From Ruegeria sp. HKCCSA071 (lineage in GTDB: Bacteria > Pseudomonadota > Alphaproteobacteria > Rhodobacterales > Rhodobacteraceae): a stretch of 61,955 nt of DNA. Where the stretch lies: positions 1-61,955 of the forward strand of contig NZ_JAEDOX010000016.1 of assembly GCF_017872555.1 (NCBI RefSeq). Direction: 5' to 3'. Shown piece after piece: positions 16,735 through 25,425 of the stretch. Each line of letters starts with the position of its first letter. Positions within the stretch are counted from its first letter, which is position 1. Made by a program: the position numbers and the translations under genes. The notes beneath the pieces were generated by a model that did not search any database, was not told where the DNA came from, and saw only the letters and a program-made list of their open reading frames with translations.

Positions 16735-17433
16735 TTATTCGCCCGAAGCTTCTGCCACATCAACGGTCACGCCGGGGCCCATGGTCGAGCTCAGCGCGAT
16801 TTTCTTCATATAGGTGCCTTTGGCACCCGACGGCTTGGCCCGGGCAACAGCCGAGACGAAGGCGCGAATGTTTTCGACCAGCTTGGCTTCGTCAAACGAC
16901 GCTTTGCCAACACCGGCATGCACAACGCCGCCTTTTTCCGCCTTGAACTGAACTTCACCGCCTTTGGCTGCTTCCACGGCTGCTTTTACGTCCATGGTCA
17001 CGGTGCCAACCTTGGGGTTCGGCATCAGGTTGCGGGGGCCCAGAACCTTACCCAGACGACCGACGATCGGCATCATGTCCGGGGTTGCAATGCAGCGATC
17101 GAATTCGATGGTGCCGCCCTGAATGGTTTCCATCAGGTCTTCTGCGCCAACGATATCCGCGCCTGCTTCTTTCGCTTCGTCAGCCTTCGCGCCACGTGCG
17201 AACACAGCAACGCGCATGTCTTTGCCTGTGCCGTTCGGCAGGCCGACAACTCCGCGCACCATCTGGTCTGCGTGACGGGTGTCAACGCCCAGGTTCATCG
17301 CGATTTCGATGGTCTCGTCGAATTTCGAAGTTGCATTGGCTTTGACCAGGGCAACAGCTTCGTCCACCGACAGGTTTTCCTTGCCAGCGACAGCTTCGCG
17401 CGCAGCGCGGGTACGTTTACCGAGTTTTGCCAT
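16735..17433 (-). CDS. rplA: 50S ribosomal protein L1
   Basis: L1 (232 residues) forms the L1 stalk and controls release of E-site tRNA. Typical landmarks are the N-terminal [13 protein letters not shown], the Lys/Gly loop and [20 protein letters not shown]. It starts 1 nt after the rplK stop, so the two are certainly co-transcribed. In E. coli L1 represses its own operon by binding upstream of rplK; the sequence here does not show the site plainly. The operon ends at the hairpin at 16685-16708. Confidence 0.98.
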   Translation of the reverse strand: MAKLGKRTRAAREAVAGKENLSVDEAVALVKANATSKFDETIEIAMNLGVDTRHADQMVRGVVGLPNGTGKDMRVAVFARGAKADEAKEAGADIVGAEDLMETIQGGTIEFDRCIATPDMMPIVGRLGKVLGPRNLMPNPKVGTVTMDVKAAVEAAKGGEVQFKAEKGGVVHAGVGKASFDEAKLVENIRAFVSAVARAKPSGAKGTYMKKIALSSTMGPGVTVDVAEASGE

Positions 17434-17434
17434 C

Positions 17435-17884
17435 TTACTTCACCTCGATGCCCATGGAGCGGGCCGAGCCCAGGATGATCTGCATTGCGCCTTCGACGTC
17501 GTTGGCGTTCAGATCTTTCATTTTGGCTTCGGCGATTTCACGAACCTGCTTGCTGGTCACGGTTGCCACGGTCTCGCGACCTGGGTTTTCCGCGCCGCGG
17601 GGGCGGTTACGCTTACCGACCGGCTTAAGACCAGCCGCTTTTTTCAGGTAGTAAGACGCGGGCGGCGTCTTGATGTCCATGGTGAAGGACTTGTCCTGAT
17701 AGTAGGTGATCACGGTCGGGCACGGCGCGCCGGGCTCCATATCTGCGGTTTTGGCGTTGAACGCCTTGCAGAATTCCATGATGTTGATGCCGCGCTGACC
17801 CAGCGCCGGACCAACTGGCGGCGACGGGTTCGCCTGACCTGCAGGAACCTGCAGTTTCATTGTACCAGCAAGCTTCTTGGCCAT
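17435..17884 (-). CDS. rplK: 50S ribosomal protein L11
   Basis: L11 (149 residues) binds the GTPase-associated centre of 23S rRNA and is needed for stringent-response activation of RelA. The N-terminal segment [20 protein letters not shown] carries the proline-rich switch helix, and the C-terminal part ending [15 protein letters not shown] is the rRNA-binding domain. The ATG at 17882-17884 has an AAGGAAA ribosome binding site. It opens the rplKA operon behind the promoter at 18007-18035. In many bacteria nusG lies directly upstream; here a 3.7-kb island separates them. Confidence 0.98.
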   Translation of the reverse strand: MAKKLAGTMKLQVPAGQANPSPPVGPALGQRGINIMEFCKAFNAKTADMEPGAPCPTVITYYQDKSFTMDIKTPPASYYLKKAAGLKPVGKRNRPRGAENPGRETVATVTSKQVREIAEAKMKDLNANDVEGAMQIILGSARSMGIEVK

Positions 17885-18006
17885 TTGGTTTTCCTTTCAA
17901 CTAAGGTGAAACGCGTCTCACCCGGATTATGTTGCGTGGTCCGGCCCGGGATCGCGACCCCGGTAACCTCCCACGAGAGAATCTCGCCCGAAGACGATAG
18001 AGGCGG

Positions 18007-18035
18007 CGTTTACAGGGGATCAAAGGGGTTGGCAA
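18007..18035 (-). promoter_or_regulatory. Candidate promoter of rplKA
   Basis: On the minus strand TTGCCA (18030-18035) and TAAACG (18007-18012) are 17 bp apart. The -35 box is good and the -10 box only moderate. The predicted start is about 115 nt before rplK, leaving a leader able to host L1 autoregulation. Confidence 0.5.
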
Positions 18036-18290
18036 GTGGCCCGCCTTTCAATTCGGGATCACCGAATCGAATTCCACGTCGATGAACACCGGCGTTGACG
18101 CGCCAGGGCGCTAAATTGCTCATCTTTCCGGTCAAACCCAGGAAAAACCAGCCGGCCTGCAACACAAGGTTTCGCGCCATATTAAGGGTTTAATTTGCTT
18201 GAAAAAACCGGATCGAACCCGGCATCCGGCCGACAGACTGCTATGGCTTCGTTCCTTGCGCCGCATAAATAACCGCGCCATGCTGTGGCT

Positions 18291-18300
18291 GTGCTATAAT
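18291..18300 (+). promoter_or_regulatory. Extended -10 promoter of the island gene at 18332
   Basis: A perfect TATAAT (18295-18300) preceded by TGTGC gives an extended -10 element. The -35 region is poor, which extended -10 promoters tolerate. The predicted start near 18307 leaves a 25-nt leader with GGAGG at 18321-18325 before the ATG at 18332. Confidence 0.55.
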
Positions 18301-18331
18301 CGGGGAAAACATATTTGTTCGGAGGTTCGTC

Positions 18332-19543
18332 ATGATTATTCGTTTATTAACTATGCTCGTCGCTGCACTGTCTTTTGCAGCAGCCGTTCCCCAGACAGCG
18401 CGGGCCGATGCGGGCGACTTCATCGGTGGTGCTGTCGTAGGTGGGGTCGTCGGATATGCAATCGGCAAGGACCAGCAGAAGAAAAAGTCGCGGTCAACAA
18501 CCCGGACCTACAGGTCGACCATTCCATCGACCTCGCAAGGGGCACAAACGCAAACGGCGCTCAACTATTTCGGCTATAATGCCGGACGTGTAGATGGCCA
18601 GGTCGGGCACGGGACCCGGTCGGCAATCGAACGTTACCAGGCGTCCATGGGTTATCCTGTGAACGGCTATGATTTCCAGCCCTACCAGTATGACTTTCTG
18701 ATGCAGGCCTATTACTGGGCGACTAGCGGCGGTCAGGCGACGACTCAGCTTTCGGGTCAACCGCTTTTGATGGCCTATCGGCAACAGGTGCAAACCGGCT
18801 CCGCCTTGGCTGCGGCACCTCAGGCCGCGGCGCCAGCCGTCCCGGTTATCACACCTCAGGAAGCCGACGACGTGACGGAGACCACCGAAGCATCAACGGC
18901 CAGCCTACCAAGCCTGTTTTCCGGTGGTGCCGGAGGTCCTTCGCTGGCCAACCGGTGCAGCGGGGTCATGCTGCAAACGTCGACCAATGGCGGCTACACG
19001 ACCCTGTCGAACATGTCCGATCCTGACTTTGCGCTCAGTGAACAGTTCTGCCTTGCCCGCAGCTATGCGATGGCACAGGGTGAAGAACTGATGCAGGACA
19101 TTCAGGGCCTTACACCCGATCAGGTCGCAGCCCAGTGCGCCGCCTATGGCGACATGTTGGCACCGCAAGTTGGCGCGCTGTCTATCAACTCGAAGTCAGA
19201 AGCTGAAACTCAGGTGCGCAAGCTTGCCTTGGATTCGGGTCTAAGCCCTGCTGATCTTGCCGCAACCAGCAAGGTCTGCCTTGCGATGGGATACCGTCAG
19301 GACAACATGGATACCGCAGTTGGGTCTGCGCTGATGCTGGTTGCCATGGGTGAACCCGCATACGGAGAACTGGTCGGGCACCACCTGCGCGAAGGTTTTG
19401 GTGTTCAAGCGCGCCGCGACCTTGCGATGCAGTGGTATGATGCAAGCCTTTCGGCGCTGGACGCCGGGTCGCAGGCGGTCTTCCTGCCGTCCCAGACCGA
19501 CCGCCCGCAGCTTTTGCGCGCAGCCATGGTTCAGTCGCAGTAG
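18332..19543 (+). CDS. Exported glycine-zipper / peptidoglycan-binding-like protein
   Basis: This 403-residue protein has a signal peptide (MIIRLLTMLVAALSF, cleavage near ARA-DAG, residue 26), then a short glycine-zipper stretch (GDFIGGAVVGGVVGYAIGKD, about 28-47) that could insert into a membrane. Residues about 70-115 (ALNYFGYNAGRVDGQVGHGT followed by RSAIERYQ) match the PG_binding_1 fold, which recognises peptidoglycan. The C-terminal 230 residues resemble nothing I can name. It opens a three-gene plus-strand island of exported proteins. A cell-envelope role is likely; enzymatic activity is not apparent. Confidence 0.75.
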   Translation: MIIRLLTMLVAALSFAAAVPQTARADAGDFIGGAVVGGVVGYAIGKDQQKKKSRSTTRTYRSTIPSTSQGAQTQTALNYFGYNAGRVDGQVGHGTRSAIERYQASMGYPVNGYDFQPYQYDFLMQAYYWATSGGQATTQLSGQPLLMAYRQQVQTGSALAAAPQAAAPAVPVITPQEADDVTETTEASTASLPSLFSGGAGGPSLANRCSGVMLQTSTNGGYTTLSNMSDPDFALSEQFCLARSYAMAQGEELMQDIQGLTPDQVAAQCAAYGDMLAPQVGALSINSKSEAETQVRKLALDSGLSPADLAATSKVCLAMGYRQDNMDTAVGSALMLVAMGEPAYGELVGHHLREGFGVQARRDLAMQWYDASLSALDAGSQAVFLPSQTDRPQLLRAAMVQSQ

Positions 19544-19855
19544 AGTCACAAACAGTAAACGCTTTATCAAAATGCGCCGCGGAGCCTACAGTTTTGCGGC
19601 GTATTTTCGGATATGCGCGAAACTTGTTGATCTGATTAATGCACAGTTTGATCTGGGCCTCATCTAATCGGAATGATTCTCCTAAAGGCGTTGGAAGGGG
19701 ACTGGCGAAGCGCTACACAACAGACGTTTTGCGCCCTGATTAGACCCGAGCGCCAGTAACGGAGCAAGAGTCAAAAAGTTTTCAAAGACATACATTGCTT
19801 AAGACGCACGGGCGGGTATCTTAGAGCAACTTGGTTGCAGAAGGGGCGGTCTGGG
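19544..19855. other. Intergenic region of low GC within the exported island
   Basis: This 312-bp stretch is visibly richer in A and T than its surroundings. I find no gene, tRNA or convincing terminator. A weak promoter-like pair (TTGCTT, 16 bp, TATCTT around 19796-19823) lies before the lipoprotein gene at 19856. Confidence 0.4.
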
Positions 19856-20716
19856 ATGGCATCATCTCGACTAAACAAAGGGCTGCTGGTCAGCGTTCTT
19901 ATCGCTATGTTGCCTGGATGCGGCAGCAAAGCCCAAGATCAAGGTGCGGTGCCCGAGGCATCTGCCCAAGCCGAAGCATCCCAAAACGCTTCTTCACGCA
20001 ATGCGGCAGGAATTGATCCCGCCACCTATGCCGGTCGCTTTCAAGTCAAATTGACCAAAGAAGTACCTCTGCGCAATATTCCCGTTCCCTTCACCGTCTA
20101 CGGCGGTCTAGAGGAATCCAGCCCAACCCGCCTGCGATTGCGAGCGTTCATGGATTTGCGCGGATTGCAGGAGAAGGCGCCTCAGATACTGACTGGCCCC
20201 TTGGAAGAAAGCTGTAAACGCCAGATTTACCTCGAGATCCGAGATGTCACTGCAATAGGTGAAACCGTTAAAGTAGAAGGCTCAGCCCGCGCCCAGTTTA
20301 CGCGGTGTAAACGAAATGAAGAACCCGGCTTTCGGTATTTCGGGGCCACGGTGGATGCAACTGCTGTCGCCAAGGCAGAGGTTAAAGGCCAATGCCTTAC
20401 GTTCAGTATCGAAAGCGCTGACCTCAGACCCCGTGGGTTTATCGGAGCTGTCACCAATCTTTTTGGGCTGACCAACCGTATTAACGAAGCTGTACTTGAA
20501 AAGGGCGGCGAGTTTTTAGCGGCCAATCCAGTTTGTCCGCCATTGCCAGAAGAGTTCTCTGTTCTTGATCCAAATTACGAATCTGGCGGAACGCGCGAAA
20601 TCGCGCCAGGAGGATTAGGCGCTGCTGTTGTCGGTTCGGCCGATGTAAGCGCTGAGACGATAGTGAAGGTTCTTGCAGGACTGAAAGACCTTGGCGTGTT
20701 GGAGTTTGCTGAATGA
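19856..20716 (+). CDS. Lipoprotein of unknown function, first of a tandem paralogous pair
   Basis: This is a 286-residue predicted lipoprotein: basic start MASSRLNKG, hydrophobic core and lipobox MLPGC (Cys about 21). The start is the ATG at 19856, which fits the signal peptide better than the TTG at 19835. It contains PLRNIPVPFTVYGGL, SPTRLRLRAFMDLRGLQ, two internal cysteine-containing strands and the C-terminal motif LDPNYESGGTREIAPGG. The same elements recur in the next protein, which overlaps it by 4 nt (ATGA), so the two are translationally coupled paralogues. I do not recognise the family. Codon use and base composition are more AT-rich than in the flanking ribosomal genes. Confidence 0.7.
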   Translation: MASSRLNKGLLVSVLIAMLPGCGSKAQDQGAVPEASAQAEASQNASSRNAAGIDPATYAGRFQVKLTKEVPLRNIPVPFTVYGGLEESSPTRLRLRAFMDLRGLQEKAPQILTGPLEESCKRQIYLEIRDVTAIGETVKVEGSARAQFTRCKRNEEPGFRYFGATVDATAVAKAEVKGQCLTFSIESADLRPRGFIGAVTNLFGLTNRINEAVLEKGGEFLAANPVCPPLPEEFSVLDPNYESGGTREIAPGGLGAAVVGSADVSAETIVKVLAGLKDLGVLEFAE

Positions 20717-21477
20717 GACTTTGGTTTATTCTTCCCGCCCTTATGGCAGCGGTTCTGACCGCTCGCGCACCCGACGCGCAACAGGTAGACTTTGTCATCG
20801 ACGCGACACTACCTGTTCGCGATACCGAACTGCCGTATACACTTGATCTGAACCTGACCGCTGCGGCGCCCACTCGGATAGGAGTTGGTGCTCTTCTCGA
20901 TCTGCGCGAAATCCAGAAGATTGTGCCAGAGAGGTTGGCTGACAATGCGATCGTCGACAATTGTGGCCTGCAAGTCCGACTAGATGATTTGAGCTTTAAA
21001 GCCGAAGACCAAGCAATTGATCTGGATGGTGATGTAACCGTCACGATCTTCGAATGCAGCCGCACCGGCGAACGGAACTTTCAACGCGGTGAAGAAAAAA
21101 GAGCGATCCTGGCCAGCTTGTCCACCGAAGCGACCGTCGAAGTGCGGGACAACTGCGCCTATTTCAAGCTTATTGATCTTACTCTTACGGCCCCCGAAGA
21201 ACAGCGAGAGCAACTGCTGGAAGACGACACTTTAGACTCTGTGAAGGAGTTGATGTTGGCTGCGGTGGATCTTGCACTGAACGACACTCCGTTGTGCCCG
21301 GAACTCCCGGCAGAGCTTGCGTCACTTGACCCAGCTTACGACAAAGGCGGCCCGCGCGAGATCGGAGAAGGTGGTGTTGGCGTTTTCCTTGAAGGCTCTG
21401 TTGACGTCAGTCCTTCGACAATCCTCGACATTCTGACAGTGCTTCAAGAACAAGATCTTATTCCGGGTCGGCCGTAA
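20713..21477 (+). CDS. Exported protein of unknown function, second paralogue of the pair
   Basis: This 254-residue protein has a plain signal peptide (MRLWFILPALMAAVLTARA, cleavage near 20) and no lipobox. It shares with its neighbour the order PVRDTELPYTLDLNL, PTRIGVGALLDLREIQ, a cysteine (NCGLQVRLDD), a second cysteine strand (TIFECSR) and LDPAYDKGGPREIGEGG near the C-terminus. One partner would be lipid-anchored and the other soluble in the periplasm, which suggests a two-component envelope complex. The function is unknown, and no catalytic motif stands out. It ends 58 bp before the nusG terminator hairpin. Confidence 0.7.
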   Translation: MRLWFILPALMAAVLTARAPDAQQVDFVIDATLPVRDTELPYTLDLNLTAAAPTRIGVGALLDLREIQKIVPERLADNAIVDNCGLQVRLDDLSFKAEDQAIDLDGDVTVTIFECSRTGERNFQRGEEKRAILASLSTEATVEVRDNCAYFKLIDLTLTAPEEQREQLLEDDTLDSVKELMLAAVDLALNDTPLCPELPAELASLDPAYDKGGPREIGEGGVGVFLEGSVDVSPSTILDILTVLQEQDLIPGRP

Positions 21478-21534
21478 TAACGACTGGCCGTGTGGCTGGA
21501 TCGCTATTTGGTGCTGATTGATAAACCGATCGTC

Positions 21535-21572
21535 AAAAAAAAACGCCGCGATGCTTTGACATCGCGGCGTTT
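21535..21572 (-). terminator. Rho-independent terminator of secE-nusG
   Basis: A 13-bp perfect stem (AAACGCCGCGATG and its complement, 21541-21572) with a short loop is followed on the minus strand by nine U residues. It lies 21 nt past the nusG stop and is one of the strongest terminators in the window. It can also act on the incoming plus-strand paralogue transcript, though with a poorer tail. Confidence 0.92.
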
Positions 21573-21593
21573 CGAATTTCTCTGGAAGCGCGC

Positions 21594-22127
21594 TTAGCTT
21601 TGCTTGGTAACCTGCGTGAAGTCCAACTCGACCGGGGTTTCCCGGCCAAAGATCGAGACTGATACTTTCAGCTTCTGCGCCTCGTCGTCCACGCCTTCGA
21701 CCATGCCGTCGAAATCCTCGAACGGTCCGTCGTTGACCTTGACCTTCTCGCCGATCTCGAAGGTGATCATCAGCTTGGGCGCTTCTTCGCCTTCCTGAAC
21801 ACGGTTGAGGATCTGGTTCACCTCGGCGTCGCGCATCGGCATCGGGCGGCCCTGTGGGCCCAGGAAGCCAGTGACGCGGTTGATCGAGTTGATCAGGTGA
21901 TAGCCTTGATCCGACATTTCCATATGTACCAGCACGTAACCCGGCATAAAGCGGCGTTCGGTGGTTACCTTCTTGCCCCGACGCACTTCGATCACCTCTT
22001 CGGTGGGCACCAGAACTTCGTCGATATCGTTCTCAAGGCCCTGTTCAGCCACCGACGTGCGGATCTGCTCTGCGATCTTTTTTTCGAAATTCGAAAGAAC
22101 GCTGACCGAGTACCACCGTTTCGCCAT
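21594..22127 (-). CDS. nusG: Transcription termination/antitermination factor NusG
   Basis: NusG (177 residues) binds RNA polymerase beta', suppresses pausing and links polymerase to Rho or to the ribosome. The start is the ATG at 22125-22127 ([17 protein letters not shown]), the family start; the in-frame extension to 22184 is not conserved in type. The NGN domain includes [12 protein letters not shown], and the C-terminal KOW motif is in the segment [17 protein letters not shown]. It is downstream of secE and followed by a strong terminator, so the secE-nusG pair is separate from the ribosomal genes. Confidence 0.97.
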   Translation of the reverse strand: MAKRWYSVSVLSNFEKKIAEQIRTSVAEQGLENDIDEVLVPTEEVIEVRRGKKVTTERRFMPGYVLVHMEMSDQGYHLINSINRVTGFLGPQGRPMPMRDAEVNQILNRVQEGEEAPKLMITFEIGEKVKVNDGPFEDFDGMVEGVDDEAQKLKVSVSIFGRETPVELDFTQVTKQS

Positions 22128-22322
22128 GAACCTGTCGTCCTTGTTTGTCTTCGGGGTATCACATCTTGCGGACACACCCGTCATTTAAATCCTATCACGT
22201 CATCCGGAATAAAAAGCGGCGCGTGACCCGAATCGCCACACGCCCATTCCGAATATGTGTCACCTACTCTGACATCGCGCGAGGTGCAAGGGGCAGTCGT
22301 AATTGCCCCCGCCTGAACCGGC

Positions 22323-22520
22323 TTAGCCGAAAGCGCCCAGAATCAGCTGAAGGCCGCCCCGGATACCCAGATCGACCAAAGCAAAAAACACAGCTGTCAG
22401 CGCCGCCATGATGAAGACCATGACCGTGGTCAACAGCACTTCGCGCCGGGTCGGCCAGACGACCTTGGAAACTTCGGCACGGACTTGCTGAATGAACTGG
22501 ATCGGGTTGGTGGTGGCCAT
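22323..22520 (-). CDS. secE: Preprotein translocase subunit SecE
   Basis: SecE (65 residues, the short single-span form of most bacteria) clamps the two halves of SecY. The cytoplasmic amphipathic helix with VSKVVWPTRREV (about 18-29) is the family signature and is followed by one membrane segment (about 30-55). It is transcribed from the promoter at 22553-22581 and followed by nusG after about 195 nt. No tRNA gene lies in the 99 bp upstream. Confidence 0.97.
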   Translation of the reverse strand: MATTNPIQFIQQVRAEVSKVVWPTRREVLLTTVMVFIMAALTAVFFALVDLGIRGGLQLILGAFG

Positions 22521-22552
22521 TTGGCGTGTTCTCTCTGCTTGCGGATGGGCCG

Positions 22553-22581
22553 GACATAGCCGGGCATTGCGGCAATTTCAA
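22553..22581 (-). promoter_or_regulatory. Candidate promoter of secE-nusG
   Basis: On the minus strand TTGAAA (22576-22581) and TATGTC (22553-22558) are exactly 17 bp apart. The predicted start leaves a leader of about 26 nt before the secE ATG at 22518-22520. It lies just beyond the ccoS stop, so secE-nusG is uncoupled from the cco genes. Confidence 0.6.
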
Positions 22582-22619
22582 GGGCGCTTGGATGAACTCT
22601 ATGCGTATAGGGCGATTGG

Positions 22620-22778
22620 TCAGGGTTTGGGTTTGTCGTCCCACTCGTCACTCAGGATGCGGCGCGCGTCGCCATCGGGGTCTTCGTACTGATTGGAACG
22701 AACGGTATAGATAAAGGCGACCAGACCAACGCCCCCCAGAAACAGGGAAATCGGGATCAGATAGGCAAGCACTTCCAT
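22620..22778 (-). CDS. ccoS: cbb3 oxidase maturation protein CcoS
   Basis: CcoS (52 residues) is a one-span membrane protein needed for inserting the haem-copper cofactors into cbb3 oxidase. The protein begins MEVLAYLIPISLFLGGVGLV, a single membrane helix, followed by the family's conserved YEDPDGDARRIL segment and an acidic tail. The start is the ATG at 22776-22778, 5 nt downstream of the ccoI stop, so it closes the ccoGHIS operon. It is short but its family signature is clear. Confidence 0.93.
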   Translation of the reverse strand: MEVLAYLIPISLFLGGVGLVAFIYTVRSNQYEDPDGDARRILSDEWDDKPKP

Positions 22779-22783
22779 CAGGG

Positions 22784-24961
22784 TTACCTCAGCCGCAATG
22801 CATTCAGCGATACGGTAATCGACGAGGTCGACATCGCCAAGGCCGCGATCAGCGGTGTCGCCAGTCCGATCACGGCCAGCGGAACGGCAATCACGTTGTA
22901 AACGGTTGCGATCTGGAAGTTCTCGCGGATGCGACGGGTGGCCTTGATGGCCGTATCACAGGCATCCGCAATGGGCAGAAGGTCATTGCCCAGAAGAACG
23001 ATGTCGGAGGCAACCCGCGCCGCATCCAGCGCCGAGGCCGGAGAGATAGACACATGCGCCGCCGCCAAAGCAGCCGTGTCGTTCAGGCCATCCCCCACCA
23101 TCAGAACTTTGCGGCCCTGATCCCTGAGGTCCTGAATGCGCTGTGCCTTGTCCTGCGGCAAAGCCTCGGCGACCCAATCCGTTATTCCCAGCTTCTCGGC
23201 CAATGCGCGCACGGCACCCTTCGAATCCCCTGAAATCAGCAGCACGTGCTTGCCCGACGCGCGCAACGCTTTTACCGCCTCGTCCGCGCCCGGACGCAGC
23301 GCGTCCGAGAAACGGAATGCTAGGGGCGCATCGTCGCCAATTGCAAGCCAGGCGGACGTTTCCGCGCCCTGCTGTGCGCCAACCCATGCGGCCCGGCCCA
23401 AACGAACAGGTTGACCGCGGTATTCCCCTTCGGTGCCGTATCCCGGCACTTCGGTTATGTCCCGAACATTTGCAGGTTTGATCCCGGCCTCTCGCGCGGC
23501 TTTGGCCAATGATACCGACAAGGGATGCGCAGAGGCCTCGGCCAGGGCCAGCGCAACCTCGACCTGTGCGCGGGTGTGATCGCCAAGATTGACCAGTTCC
23601 GGCGCACCCGAGGTCAGCGTGCCCGTCTTGTCGAACACCACGGTGTCGGTCTCGGACAACCGTTCGAGCGCGGTTGCGTGCTTGATCAGCATACCCTTGC
23701 GGAACAACCGGCCCGAGGCAGCGGTGGTCACTGCCGGAACAGCCAGACCCAAGGCGCAGGGACAGGTGATGATCAGAACCGCCGCGGCAATGTTCAGAGC
23801 GGTGCGCAAATCGCCCGAATAGATGTACCACCCCACAAAGCTGAGCGCCGAAAGGATGTGGACACCGGGCGCATAAAGCTTGGCGGCCTTGTCGGCCAGC
23901 GAGGTATAGCGGGACCGCCCCGATTCTGCGATGGCCACCAGATCCGCCATCCGGTGCAGCGACGTATCCTGACCCACTGCTGTGGCGCGCAGGGTCAGCG
24001 GACCTGTCAGGTTGACCTCGCCCGCGCTGACCAGCTGGCCGGCTTCGGCAAATACCGGCAAGGTTTCCCCCGTCAACAGCGAGCGGTCCAGTTCGGACTG
24101 ACCAGACACGATCTGACCGTCCACCGGCATTCGGCCACCGGGGCGCACAAGGATCAGATCACCGACCTTCAGATCGGCCACCGCAACTTCGGCCTCCACC
24201 CCGTCCACGATGCGGATCGCGCGCGGCACTTCCAGAGCGGTAAGCTCTTCTGCGGCGGATCGGGCTGCGGCGCGGGTGCGGTAGTCCAGATACCGGCCCG
24301 CCAGCAGGAAGAATGTCAGGGTCAGCGCGGCATCGAAATAGGCGTGCTCTCCGCTCAGCGCGGTCTCCCACAGGGATGTGACCAGCGCCAGCAGGATCGC
24401 CAGCGTGATCGGCACATCCATGTTCAGCCGCCGCACCCGCAGGGCGCTCCAGGCGTTGGCAAAGAACGGTTGAGCCGAGAAGGCAATGGCAGGCAGCGCG
24501 ATTGCAGCGGAAATCCAGTGGAACATGTCGCGCGTCGCGTCTGTTGCACCGGACCAAACCGACACCGACAACAGCATCACGTTCATGGATGCAAACCCGG
24601 CGACGGCCAGTCGCATCAGCAGGTCACGTCCCGCCTTGTCCGCCTGTGTTGCTGACAAAGCGCCGGGGTCAAGCTCGTGCGCTTCGAAACCTGCCCGTTC
24701 AAGCACCGGGATCAGATCGGCCGCGCGGGTATCCGGCGCGGCTTTGATCATCGCCCGTTTCAAAGTCAGGTTGACGCGCGCGTCTTCGACACCGGGATGG
24801 GCGTTCAGTTCACGTTCGACCGTCGCGATACAGGCCGAGCAGTGGATGCCCGGCAGCGACAAGGCGATCTGCACATCGTCCGGAATCGGGCGCGCGGGCT
24901 CTGCCGGGGTTGCCAGACACCCCGGACAGGCCGCCGTACCGGATGAAAGCTGCGCCGTCAT
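22784..24961 (-). CDS. ccoI: Copper-transporting P1B-type ATPase for cbb3 oxidase (CcoI)
   Basis: This 725-residue ATPase exports copper for assembly of the CuB centre of cbb3 oxidase. It has an N-terminal CPGC motif (about 12-15), a heavy-metal-associated domain with GIHCSAC (about 38-44), the intramembrane ion motif CPC (ITCPCALGLAVP), the phosphorylation site DKTGTLTSG, the HPLS motif of P1B pumps (ASAHPLSVSL) and the hinge MVGDGLNDTAALAAA. About eight membrane segments are visible. It lies 3 nt after ccoH and before ccoS. The operon context marks it as the CcoI/FixI type rather than a general CopA. Confidence 0.95.
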   Translation of the reverse strand: MTAQLSSGTAACPGCLATPAEPARPIPDDVQIALSLPGIHCSACIATVERELNAHPGVEDARVNLTLKRAMIKAAPDTRAADLIPVLERAGFEAHELDPGALSATQADKAGRDLLMRLAVAGFASMNVMLLSVSVWSGATDATRDMFHWISAAIALPAIAFSAQPFFANAWSALRVRRLNMDVPITLAILLALVTSLWETALSGEHAYFDAALTLTFFLLAGRYLDYRTRAAARSAAEELTALEVPRAIRIVDGVEAEVAVADLKVGDLILVRPGGRMPVDGQIVSGQSELDRSLLTGETLPVFAEAGQLVSAGEVNLTGPLTLRATAVGQDTSLHRMADLVAIAESGRSRYTSLADKAAKLYAPGVHILSALSFVGWYIYSGDLRTALNIAAAVLIITCPCALGLAVPAVTTAASGRLFRKGMLIKHATALERLSETDTVVFDKTGTLTSGAPELVNLGDHTRAQVEVALALAEASAHPLSVSLAKAAREAGIKPANVRDITEVPGYGTEGEYRGQPVRLGRAAWVGAQQGAETSAWLAIGDDAPLAFRFSDALRPGADEAVKALRASGKHVLLISGDSKGAVRALAEKLGITDWVAEALPQDKAQRIQDLRDQGRKVLMVGDGLNDTAALAAAHVSISPASALDAARVASDIVLLGNDLLPIADACDTAIKATRRIRENFQIATVYNVIAVPLAVIGLATPLIAALAMSTSSITVSLNALRLR

Positions 24962-24964
24962 CGG

Positions 24965-25423
24965 CTACCCTTTCACGTACAGCGGAACGCGCTGCGAAAA
25001 CTCGGCACCACTGCCGTCACGCGCGACCAACCGGATGTTCCAGTTGCCCTTGCCCAGCGTGGCAGGCGTGGCATAGGCCGCGCCGTCAAAGGTGAAATCC
25101 GGTGCAAAATCGTCCCGCACATGGGTTGCGCGGCCAACCACCGCCTGCAATTCGCTGACCTGAACCGGTGCACCGGTCGCGTCCGTAATATGCAGGATCA
25201 GAAGGCCACCTTTGGTTTCTGCCCGAACCGTCCAGCCCAATGCCTGCTGCTCTTTCAGGCGATCGTTGAACTCCTGGCTGGCAACGTAGGAATTCTTTAC
25301 CTCCAGCCCGGGAAACGTTTTCACCGCATTGTAAGCCAGCACGAGGTTCACCGCGATGATCACGCCAAAGGCACCGACAAACACCGCCAGAGCGTGCTTT
25401 CCTGTGAATTTACGTTCGGCCAT
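24965..25423 (-). CDS. ccoH: cbb3 oxidase assembly protein CcoH (FixH)
   Basis: CcoH (152 residues) is a membrane-anchored, periplasmic-facing protein required for assembly of cbb3 oxidase. One N-terminal membrane segment (ALAVFVGAFGVIIAVNLVLA, about 10-29) is followed by the family pattern VKTFPGLEVKNSYVASQEFN and a beta-sandwich-like domain that ends RVPLYVKG. It starts 2 nt after the ccoG stop and ends 3 nt before ccoI, so it is in the middle of the ccoGHIS operon. Confidence 0.93.
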   Translation of the reverse strand: MAERKFTGKHALAVFVGAFGVIIAVNLVLAYNAVKTFPGLEVKNSYVASQEFNDRLKEQQALGWTVRAETKGGLLILHITDATGAPVQVSELQAVVGRATHVRDDFAPDFTFDGAAYATPATLGKGNWNIRLVARDGSGAEFSQRVPLYVKG

Positions 25424-25425
25424 GA

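Larger units (their letters stand above)
17885..18331. other. Divergent intergenic region rplK / exported-protein island
   Basis: There are 447 bp without a supported gene. On the minus strand it holds the rplK promoter (18007-18035) and a leader of about 115 nt; on the plus strand it holds an extended -10 promoter (18291-18300) for the PG-binding-like protein. I see no tRNA gene here. Confidence 0.6.
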
